From: Pseudomonas wayambapalatensis
GTDB taxonomy: Bacteria; Pseudomonadota; Gammaproteobacteria; Pseudomonadales; Pseudomonadaceae
NCBI GenBank assembly: GCA_014268975.2
Contig: CP077096.1
Span: forward strand, 4,377,501 to 4,441,500
DNA: 64,000 nt
Direction: 5' to 3'
The position numbers and the translations under genes are program-made. Below are positions 24,788-32,067 of the stretch, in pieces. The notes below the pieces were generated by a model, which made no database searches, had not been told where the DNA came from, and saw only the letters and a list, made by a program, of their open reading frames with translations. How positions within the stretch are numbered: position 1 is the stretch's first letter; every line of letters begins with the position of its first letter.

Positions 24788-26401
24788 ATGCTACGAATCA
24801 CCGAACTGAAGCTGCCCCTGGACCATCCCGAAGAAGCCTTGCGCGATGCTATCGTCCAGCGCCTGGGGATCCGCGACGAGCAACTGCTCGGCTTCAACCT
24901 GTTCAAGCGCAGCTATGATGCGCGCAAGAAGAACAGCGAGCTGCTGTTCATCTACACCATCGACCTTGAAGCCAGCAACGAAGCCGAGCTTCTGCACAGG
25001 TTCGCCGATGATCGCAATATCAGCGTGGCACCGGACGTCAGCTACAAGTTCGTCGGACATGCACCTGCCGATCTTCAGCAGCGTCCGATCGTGGTCGGCT
25101 TCGGCCCGTGCGGCATCTTTGCAGGCCTGCTGCTGGCGCAGATGGGTTTCAAGCCGATCGTGCTCGAACGCGGCAAGGAAGTGCGCCAGCGCACCAAGGA
25201 TACCTGGGGCCTGTGGCGCAAGAGCGTGCTCAACCCCGAATCCAACGTGCAGTTCGGCGAAGGCGGCGCCGGCACCTTCTCCGACGGCAAGCTGTACAGC
25301 CAGATCAAGGACCCGCAGCACCATGGCCGCAAGGTGCTCGAAGAATTCGTCAAGGCGGGTGCACCGGAAGAAATCCTCTATATCAACAAGCCACACATCG
25401 GCACCTTTCGCCTGACCAGCATGGTCGAGAAGATGCGTGAGGAAATCATCAGCCTGGGCGGTGAAATCCGCTTCCAGGAAAAGGTTACCGACTTGTTGCT
25501 CGAGGGCGAACAGCTCACCGGTGTGGTGCTGGAAAGCGGCGAACAGCTGCACTCACGCCATGTAGTGCTGGCCCTGGGCCACAGCGCCCGCGACACCTTC
25601 CGCATGCTGCACGCCAAGGGCGTGTTCATGGAGGCCAAGCCATTCTCGGTGGGCTTCCGTATCGAGCATCCCCAATCGCTGATCGACAAGGCGCGCCTGG
25701 GCAAGTATGCCGGCCACCCGAAACTGGGCGCCGCCGACTACAAGCTGGTCTACCACGCCAAGAACGGTCGTTCGGTCTACAGCTTCTGCATGTGCCCGGG
25801 CGGTACCGTGGTCGCGGCCACCAGTGAGCCGGGGCGCGTAGTCACCAACGGCATGAGCCAGTATTCGCGTAATGAGCGCAATGCCAACTCTGGCATCGTA
25901 GTGGGCATCGACCCTGAGCGTGACTACCCGGGCGGCCCGCTGGCTGGTATCGAGTTGCAGGAACGCCTGGAAGCCCACGCCTATGTCATGGGTGGCAGCA
26001 ACTACCAGGCGCCGGCGCAACTGGTCGGCGATTTCGTCGCAGGTCGTGCGTCCACGGCGCTGGGCAGCGTCGAACCCTCCTATAAACCAGGCGTCACCCT
26101 CGGGGACCTGGCCCCCAGCCTGCCAGACTTCGCCATCGAGGCGATTCGCGAAGCGCTACCGGCCTTCGATCGCCAGATCAAGGGCTACAACCTGCACGAT
26201 GCAGTGCTGACCGGTATCGAGACGCGCACCTCCTCACCGCTGCGCATCACCCGTGGCGAGGACTACCAGAGCCTGAATCTCAAGGGCCTGTTCCCGGCCG
26301 GTGAAGGGGCAGGCTATGCCGGCGGCATCCTGTCGGCCGGCGTCGATGGCATTCGGATCGCTGAAGCGGTCGCGCGCGACATACTCGGCATCAAGGCCTG
26401 A
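24788..26401 (+). CDS. FAD-dependent oxidoreductase (COG2509 family)
   Basis: A 537-residue soluble flavoprotein. After an N-terminal domain of about 90 residues comes the dinucleotide-binding site VVGFGPCGIFAGLLLAQMG (about 101-119) with an acidic strand end VLERG, the NVQFGEGGAGTFSDGKL motif near residue 155, and the C-terminal FAD motif GLFPAGEGAGYAGGI. This set defines the COG2509 'uncharacterised FAD-dependent dehydrogenase' family, related to HI0933/NAD(FAD)-utilising proteins. Substrate unknown. The 24788 ATG gives the conserved MLRITELKLPLDH start. Confidence 0.88.
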   Translation: MLRITELKLPLDHPEEALRDAIVQRLGIRDEQLLGFNLFKRSYDARKKNSELLFIYTIDLEASNEAELLHRFADDRNISVAPDVSYKFVGHAPADLQQRPIVVGFGPCGIFAGLLLAQMGFKPIVLERGKEVRQRTKDTWGLWRKSVLNPESNVQFGEGGAGTFSDGKLYSQIKDPQHHGRKVLEEFVKAGAPEEILYINKPHIGTFRLTSMVEKMREEIISLGGEIRFQEKVTDLLLEGEQLTGVVLESGEQLHSRHVVLALGHSARDTFRMLHAKGVFMEAKPFSVGFRIEHPQSLIDKARLGKYAGHPKLGAADYKLVYHAKNGRSVYSFCMCPGGTVVAATSEPGRVVTNGMSQYSRNERNANSGIVVGIDPERDYPGGPLAGIELQERLEAHAYVMGGSNYQAPAQLVGDFVAGRASTALGSVEPSYKPGVTLGDLAPSLPDFAIEAIREALPAFDRQIKGYNLHDAVLTGIETRTSSPLRITRGEDYQSLNLKGLFPAGEGAGYAGGILSAGVDGIRIAEAVARDILGIKA

Positions 26402-26435
26402 AGCCCAAAGCCAGGCCAGTTGCACGAGGTTGCGG

Positions 26436-26818
26436 CTATTGCCGAGCACTGCGGTTCTTGCGGTACTCGGCCACATAGCCCAACTTGCGACTCGCAGTCT
26501 TGTCCAGCTCCTTGCGGTCACGCTGCGATAACCTCCCAGCTGGCGCGCAGTGAAGCCGCTGTCGCCCACAAGCTGCTGCGGAGCCAGCGTCACCATCAAG
26601 CTAGCCGCTGGCGCAACTGCCTGCCGATAACCGCTGCGCTCATCAAGATCGAAAGCTGCCAGCGGCAACGCCCCCCGCAGCCAGTTGCCCCAGTAGAACT
26701 CGAGAAACTCAGGCGCCACGTCGCCTGAATGCGGTTTGTCGTAGCCAATCTTGCGAGTGAACGATCCAAGCAGGATGTAGGTTACTGTGCGACCTCCAAC
26801 TTTCCTTCCGTCGTGCAT
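26436..26818 (-). pseudogene. decayed gene fragment of unknown family
   Basis: On the minus strand one frame reads GSFTRKIGYDKPHSGDVAPE, EFLEFYWGNWLRGALPL and QQLVGDSGFTARQLGG. A neighbouring frame continues from about 26530 with RKELDKTASRKLGYVAEYRK and stops at 26436. The two halves look like one protein broken by a frameshift: the composition and spacing are protein-like in each frame only up to the join. I cannot name the family. The surrounding 650-base gap 26402-27051 contains nothing else except AT-rich promoter-like DNA near 26950-26990 in front of nhaA. Confidence 0.45.
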
Positions 26819-27051
26819 GTTCGGCTGCGACGTTTTCCCACGAGTATTTCAACGTGCATTTCAATGGTAGAAAGACCCGTTAGTTGTCTGAGTAATCCTA
26901 AAATCCAAGCGAATATTTCCGCGCAAGACTCACAAGGCCAAAGTGAAACCACTTATAACAAAAAAGAATATAATTTTTGTTTTAAAGAATATCGTTGCGC
27001 GTTAGGGTGTACTCCCGTTCCGTTCGATCAACGTACTGGAGACCCATCCCC

Positions 27052-28242
27052 GTGCGCAGCCTCATCAATCGTTTCCTTCAGTTGGAGGCCGCCAGCGGCT
27101 TGCTGCTGATCATCGCGGCGATCATCGCCCTCATCGTCAACAACTCCCCGCTGTCGCATCTGTACGTCAGTTTTCTCGACGTCCCCGTCGCTGTGCAAAT
27201 CGGCCCCCTGGAGATCGCCAAGCCGCTGCTGCTGTGGATCAACGACGGCCTGATGGCATTGTTCTTCCTGCTGATCGGGCTGGAGGTCAAGCGCGAAGTG
27301 CTCGAGGGCCAGCTGTCGAAACCTTCGCAGATCATCCTGCCGGCCACCGCCGCAGTCGGTGGCATGCTGGTCCCGGCGCTGATCTACTGGTTCATCAACC
27401 GTGACAACCCCGCGACACTCGCCGGCTGGGCCATCCCTACCGCGACCGACATCGCTTTCGCCCTTGGCGTGCTGGCGCTGCTCGGCAAGCGTGTGCCTGT
27501 GTCGCTCAAACTGTTCCTGATGACCCTTGCGATCATCGACGACCTGGGTGCGATCATCATCATCGCCCTGTTCTATTCCGGCGAGCTTTCGAGCATGGCA
27601 TTGATGCTTGCAGGGGGCTGTCTGCTGGCTCTGCTGGGCATGAACCGTCTAGGGGTGAAGAAGCTTGCACCCTACCTGATCGTGGGGCTGGTACTTTGGG
27701 TCTGCGTGCTGAAGAGCGGCGTGCATGCCACCCTCGCCGGCGTGGCCCTGGCAATGTTCATCCCGCTGGGCGCTGGCGGCAAGAAAAGTACCTCTCCATT
27801 GCTCACCCTGGAGCACGCGCTACACCCCTGGGTGGCCTACGCGATCCTGCCGCTGTTCGCTTTCGCCAATGCTGGAGTCTCCCTGGTCAACGCCAGCGCG
27901 GAGAGCTTCACGCATTCGGTGCCCATGGGCATCGCCATCGGATTGCTGCTGGGCAAGACGGTCGGCGTGTTCGGCCTGACCTGGATGGCCATCAAGCTGC
28001 GCCTGGCCGCCCTGCCGGCGGGCGCCAATTGGGGCCAGGTGCTTGGCGTCGCGATTCTTTGCGGCATCGGTTTCACCATGAGCCTGTTCGTCGGTTCCCT
28101 GGCCTTCCCATCCGGTGTCAGCGAGTATGCCGGAGAGGACCGCATGGGCATCCTCACCGGCTCGCTCTTCGCAGCATTGATCGGCTATGCCGTGACTGCG
28201 GCGGCCAGCCGCAAGCGACAAGTGGCGGTTGCAGCCAGCTGA
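27052..28242 (+). CDS. nhaA: Na+/H+ antiporter NhaA
   Basis: Inner-membrane sodium/proton antiporter for salt and alkaline pH tolerance. The 396-residue protein (family about 388-400) has the NhaA signatures IPTATDIAFALGVLALLG and LAIIDDLGAIIIIALFY, which holds the paired aspartates needed for ion exchange, and GIGFTMSLFVGSLAF in a late helix. I take the GTG at 27052 (GGAG ribosome site, then RSLINRFLQLEAASG) rather than an upstream in-frame start at 26995. The AT-rich leader may contain its promoter. A bidirectional terminator follows. Confidence 0.93.
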   Translation: MRSLINRFLQLEAASGLLLIIAAIIALIVNNSPLSHLYVSFLDVPVAVQIGPLEIAKPLLLWINDGLMALFFLLIGLEVKREVLEGQLSKPSQIILPATAAVGGMLVPALIYWFINRDNPATLAGWAIPTATDIAFALGVLALLGKRVPVSLKLFLMTLAIIDDLGAIIIIALFYSGELSSMALMLAGGCLLALLGMNRLGVKKLAPYLIVGLVLWVCVLKSGVHATLAGVALAMFIPLGAGGKKSTSPLLTLEHALHPWVAYAILPLFAFANAGVSLVNASAESFTHSVPMGIAIGLLLGKTVGVFGLTWMAIKLRLAALPAGANWGQVLGVAILCGIGFTMSLFVGSLAFPSGVSEYAGEDRMGILTGSLFAALIGYAVTAAASRKRQVAVAAS

Positions 28243-28258
28243 TAGCACCAGGCACAAA

Positions 28259-28294
28259 AAAACCCCGACCGGCCTCGCCGGATCGGGGTTTTCT
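28259..28294. terminator. bidirectional terminator between nhaA and SlyB-like gene
   Basis: A run of A, then AACCCCGA...TCGGGGTT with internal CGGC/GCCG pairing, then T-rich DNA. Works on both strands for the convergent genes. Confidence 0.85.
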
Positions 28295-28307
28295 TTGCCC
28301 TGCGAAA

Positions 28308-28772
28308 TCAGTGAGTGACGCGGCTTGTGCCGTCGACGGTCATGATGCGCACGCGCTCGCCCACGCGGAAGATCTCGTTCTGCTGCACTTGCTGCACGTA
28401 GGCGCGCATGCTGCCGTCGTCTTCACGCACGGTAATTTCAACGCCCTGGGTGCGGGTCAGGCCTTCTTCAGCAGCCGAACCTGCCAGGCCACCGGCCACG
28501 GCGCCGATCACCGCAGCGACGATACTGCCACGACCACCGCCGACGGCACTGCCCGCGACACCACCGACGATGGCGCCGGCACCACCACCGATCGGCGTCT
28601 TGGTACCCTCGATCTTGACCGGGCGCAGGGATTCGATGGTGCCCATGCGCACGGTCTGCACGCGACGGGCTTCATCTCGGGAATAGCTGTCACCGGTCAG
28701 GCTGGACTGGCAGCCGCCGAGCAACAGCGCCATGGTGGTGAAGCTCGCCACTATCAAAACGGATTTACGCAT
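28308..28772 (-). CDS. SlyB/PCP-like outer-membrane lipoprotein (glycine zipper)
   Basis: A 154-residue lipoprotein with lipobox LLGGC. The middle is a glycine-zipper membrane segment (GGGAGAIVGGVAGSAVGGG and IVAAVIGAVAGGLAGSAAEE) and the C-terminal part (GVEITVREDDGSM, FRVGERVRIM) is the small beta domain of the SlyB/Pcp family. SlyB-type proteins help stabilise the outer membrane under stress, often in the PhoP regulon; no PhoP box was identified here. GGAG ribosome site before the ATG. Confidence 0.85.
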   Translation of the reverse strand: MRKSVLIVASFTTMALLLGGCQSSLTGDSYSRDEARRVQTVRMGTIESLRPVKIEGTKTPIGGGAGAIVGGVAGSAVGGGRGSIVAAVIGAVAGGLAGSAAEEGLTRTQGVEITVREDDGSMRAYVQQVQQNEIFRVGERVRIMTVDGTSRVTH

Positions 28773-29035
28773 GGGGAATCTCCATAAGTCAGGTGTCCAT
28801 TAGACTCCCCGTGTAGATGGGTGTCACGACACAAACGTTATTAAATTGTTTTCATTCAGCTCGAGTACAGGCGCCAAGCGACTTGCCGCCCACTTCACCA
28901 ATGAGACCAAGAATAGTCGTGGATTACTTCATCGTCGCAGTGACAGGCGTTGCAGGTCGGTATTTTGCTGCTGAATGGCAGGATGGGGACCACACCCTGC
29001 CGAGCAATGGCGGGGCCGCAAGCGGCCCCTGATGA

Positions 29036-29683
29036 TCACGGTGCCAGCCGCTCACGCAGCCACTGACCATCGACCAGGCGGTAATTGAGGCGATCGTGCA
29101 AGCGACTGGAGCGCCCCTGCCAGAATTCGATCCGTTCAGGCAGCAGGCGGTAGCCGCCCCAATGTTCCGGGCAATGCGGCTGGGTGTCGGAGAACCGCGC
29201 CTCGGTGGCCTTGACCAACCCTTCGAGCTCGGCACGATCGGCAATCACCCGGCTTTGCGGCGACGCCCAGGCGCCCAGACGGCTGCCCAGCGGACGTACC
29301 TGGTAGTAGTGGTCCGACTCCTGAGCGCTGACCTTTTCCACCCGTCCCTCAATCCGTACCTGGCGCTCGAGCGCTGGCCAGAAAAAGGTCATGGCCGCGA
29401 ACGGGTTGGCCAGCAGTTGCTGGCCCTTGGCACTGTCATAGTTGGTGAAAAAGGTGAAGCCGCGCTCATCGAGCCCCTTGAGCAACAGCACACGACAGTG
29501 CGGACGCCCCTCGCCATCGACGGTGGCGAGGGTCATGGCGTTGGCCTCCACCGGTGGCTGCTCGGTCTTCACCGCCTCGCCAAACCAGTGATGGAACAGC
29601 GCGAACGGCTCGCCCGGGGCCTGGGCCTCCGCCAGGCCATCACGGGTGTAGTCGCGGCGCATATCGGCCAGGGATTGAGTCAT
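29036..29683 (-). CDS. pdxH: pyridoxamine 5'-phosphate oxidase
   Basis: FMN-dependent oxidase converting pyridoxine or pyridoxamine 5'-phosphate to pyridoxal 5'-phosphate in vitamin B6 synthesis and salvage. The 215-residue protein begins with the conserved RRDYTRDGL-type segment and contains MTLATVDGEGRPHCRVLLLK, GFTFFTNYDSAKGQQL, VRIEGRVEKV and the C-terminal active-site motif RLHDRLNYR, with Arg-His-Arg. Length and motifs are typical. It lies 20 bases downstream of the OmpA-like gene on the same strand and is probably co-transcribed. Confidence 0.95.
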   Translation of the reverse strand: MTQSLADMRRDYTRDGLAEAQAPGEPFALFHHWFGEAVKTEQPPVEANAMTLATVDGEGRPHCRVLLLKGLDERGFTFFTNYDSAKGQQLLANPFAAMTFFWPALERQVRIEGRVEKVSAQESDHYYQVRPLGSRLGAWASPQSRVIADRAELEGLVKATEARFSDTQPHCPEHWGGYRLLPERIEFWQGRSSRLHDRLNYRLVDGQWLRERLAP

Positions 29684-29703
29684 GACTGCGTTTCCTCAGA
29701 CGA

Positions 29704-30693
29704 TCAATTGGTCTTCGCAGGGCTGTTGGCGGCGACTTTCTTGTCGGCAGCTGGAGCTGCCTTCTTCGCTGCTGGCTTGGCCGCTGGTTTTTTCGCGGCT
29801 GGCTTGGTTGCGGTTTTCGCCACGGCCTTCTTCGCAGCCGGTTTGGCGGCAGCCTTGGCAGTTGGCTTGGCGGCCGGTTTGGCCTCAACGGCCTTGGCCG
29901 GGGCCTTGGCGTCCTGGGTGGCGACCATCGCTGCCGGTACGGACGCTGGCGCGGCCTGCTGGTACTTGGCCAACAGCGCAACCATGGTGTTCTGCGGCGT
30001 CAGCAGCATTTCCACACGGCGGTTCAAGGCACGGCCCTCGACGCTGTCGTTGGCGGCACGCGGCATCACCGCACCCATGCCCTTGAGGGTCAGGCGATCA
30101 CGCTGCAAGCCGCTCAAGCGGAAGATCGCCGAGACCGAGGCTGCACGCTCGAGGCTGAGCTTCTGATTGGCAACTGCAACACCGCTGGTGTCAGCGTGAC
30201 CGAGCACGAGCACGGCAGTCTTCGGATCGCCTTCGACGATCTTGGCCACGCGGGTGATCGGGCCCAGAGAAGACGGCAGCAGCATGTTCGGGCGGTCCGG
30301 GTTGTAGGAGCCGTCGACCGGCAGGGTCACTGCAAGCACGTTGTCACGACGCTCGACTTCAAGCTTGCTGTCTTTGGCCGCCTCGCGCAGCTTCGGTTCA
30401 TACTCGTCCAGCCAGGCCTGGGTAGCCTTCTGGTCGATCTTGGGTACCGCGGGCGCCTCGGCCTGCTTGTCGCTGGAGCCGAACGGCCACCACCAGCGGC
30501 TGCTGCTTTCGGACTTGGCATCGGCCTGGGCGACCTTCTCGGTCACCGCGTCCTTCACGTCCTGTTCGGCAACCTTGTCCGAACCGAACGGCCACCAGCT
30601 GAGGCCACCGTCCTTCGAGGCGTCCTGGGAGTGGCTGGCGCAGCCGGTCATGGCCAGGCACAGGGCAAGTGCTAAGGTTTTTTGTGAGGACAT
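29704..30693 (-). CDS. OmpA-like lipoprotein with Lys/Ala/Pro-rich C-terminal tail
   Basis: A 329-residue envelope protein. Lipobox MTGC occurs near residue 17. Two SWWPFGS/RWWWPFGSSDKQ tryptophan segments follow, and an OmpA-type peptidoglycan-binding domain spans about residues 110-250 (VLVLGHADTSGVA, LSLERAASVSAIF, RALNRRVEMLL). The last 70 or so residues are a disordered KPAAKKAxAK repeat tail resembling AlgP or histone H1. Such a tail beyond the OmpA domain is unusual and very basic. The start at 30693 gives the lipoprotein signal; the open frame extends 19 codons further upstream. pdxH follows 20 bases downstream. Confidence 0.8.
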   Translation of the reverse strand: MSSQKTLALALCLAMTGCASHSQDASKDGGLSWWPFGSDKVAEQDVKDAVTEKVAQADAKSESSSRWWWPFGSSDKQAEAPAVPKIDQKATQAWLDEYEPKLREAAKDSKLEVERRDNVLAVTLPVDGSYNPDRPNMLLPSSLGPITRVAKIVEGDPKTAVLVLGHADTSGVAVANQKLSLERAASVSAIFRLSGLQRDRLTLKGMGAVMPRAANDSVEGRALNRRVEMLLTPQNTMVALLAKYQQAAPASVPAAMVATQDAKAPAKAVEAKPAAKPTAKAAAKPAAKKAVAKTATKPAAKKPAAKPAAKKAAPAADKKVAANSPAKTN

Positions 30694-30792
30694 CAGCGAT
30701 ACACCATGAATTAGAAAGAAATTTTGCCCACGCACGCGAGGCGTTGGCATTGAGGATAGTCAAAGGGATCGGGCATTACCCGCATTACCCGA

Positions 30793-31938
30793 TCAAAGGC
30801 AACTGCCCAGTACCCGCACCAGCTTCTGCGCACGGGGGTCCATCAATACGTAAGGGCCCAGGGTATTGGTGACGAAGCCGAAGGCCACGTCGTGCTCAGG
30901 GTCGGCGAAACCAACCGATCCGCCCGCCCCCGGATGACCGAAGGCCCGAGCCCCCAGACCGAAGGTGGCGTTGGCGACAGCCGGCTGGTCGAGCATGCAG
31001 CCCAGGCCAAAACGGGTCTGGGTCAACAGCGTGCGATCCTGTCCAAGGCTGTGCTCGCGGGTCAGCTCATCGAGCAGTTCGGATTCCAGCAGGCTGCCAT
31101 CGAGCAGGCCGGCATAGAAACCCGCCAGGCTGCGGGCATTGCCGTGGCCATTGGCAGCCGGTTGCTGCATGCGTCGCCACTCGGGTTTGTTGGTGCTGGT
31201 GAGGATTGCCGGCGGGTTGGTGAAGGCGCGGGTCGACAACGCCTCGGGCTCGCGCATGGTCACCTGCAGCAAGCGCTGGGCGGCGGCATCACCAGGATTA
31301 CCCTTGCCACGGGCGATATGCGCCACGCGGTGGAACTCCTCATCGGCTAGCCCCACGTGGAAGTCCAGGCCCAACGGGCGCGCAGTGCGGGCAACGATCG
31401 AGTCACCAGGGCCGCGGCCATCGGCGCGGCGGATCAGTTCACCGATCAGCCAGCCATAGGTGATAGCGGCATAGCCATGTTCGCTGCCAGGGGTCCACCA
31501 CGGGGTTTCGGCAGCCAAGGCATCGACCATGACCTGCCAGTCGTAGAGGGCTTCGGCGGGCAACAGCTCATGGATTGCCGGCAGGCCGGCGCGATGGCTG
31601 AGCAACTGACGCAGGGTGATGCCTTCCTTGCCCGCCTGGGCAAACTCCGGCCAGTACCGAATCACCGGAAGGTCCAGGGCCAGCTTGCCCTCGCCCACCA
31701 GTTGCAACGCAGTCACGGCAGTGAAGGTCTTGGTGCAGGAGAACAGGTTGGCGATGGTATCGCTGTGCCAGGCCTGCTGGCCGTCCTTGTCGGCACTTCC
31801 AGCCCAAAGATCGATGACGGTTTCGCCCCCTACCTGGATGCACAGCGCCGCGCCACGCTCCTGGGGATCATTGAACAATGCCGCAAACGCCTCGCGCACC
31901 GCTTCGAACTTCAGCTCATAGTGACCCTGGATCTGCAC
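30793..31938 (-). CDS. serine hydrolase, beta-lactamase/esterase EstB family
   Basis: A 381-residue class C beta-lactamase-like enzyme. The nucleophile motif SCTK (SxxK) is near residue 67, the second motif region HGYAAITYGW contains the catalytic Tyr, and a C-terminal HPGAGGSVGFADP replaces the KTG of true beta-lactamases, which is typical of EstB-like esterases. No signal peptide is visible, so it is probably cytoplasmic. The start is GTG at 31938. Not expected to be a resistance enzyme; likely a carboxylesterase with unknown substrate. Confidence 0.87.
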   Translation of the reverse strand: MQIQGHYELKFEAVREAFAALFNDPQERGAALCIQVGGETVIDLWAGSADKDGQQAWHSDTIANLFSCTKTFTAVTALQLVGEGKLALDLPVIRYWPEFAQAGKEGITLRQLLSHRAGLPAIHELLPAEALYDWQVMVDALAAETPWWTPGSEHGYAAITYGWLIGELIRRADGRGPGDSIVARTARPLGLDFHVGLADEEFHRVAHIARGKGNPGDAAAQRLLQVTMREPEALSTRAFTNPPAILTSTNKPEWRRMQQPAANGHGNARSLAGFYAGLLDGSLLESELLDELTREHSLGQDRTLLTQTRFGLGCMLDQPAVANATFGLGARAFGHPGAGGSVGFADPEHDVAFGFVTNTLGPYVLMDPRAQKLVRVLGSCL

Positions 31939-32067
31939 CCGCCTACTCTCCGTACGACCTGTCTTACAAAGTCGTGCATTGTTTCAGTAGTTGGCGGGTT
32001 TGCATACTGAATGTGGCTGGAAGGTTGTAAGGAAAACCTTGGGGTTTGGCTGAACCAACTGTCACCT

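Noticed and set aside
30793..31938. Beta-lactamase (antibiotic resistance) gene
   Set aside because: SxxK is present, but the C-terminal KTG motif is replaced by HPGAGG and no signal peptide is visible, fitting an EstB-like esterase.
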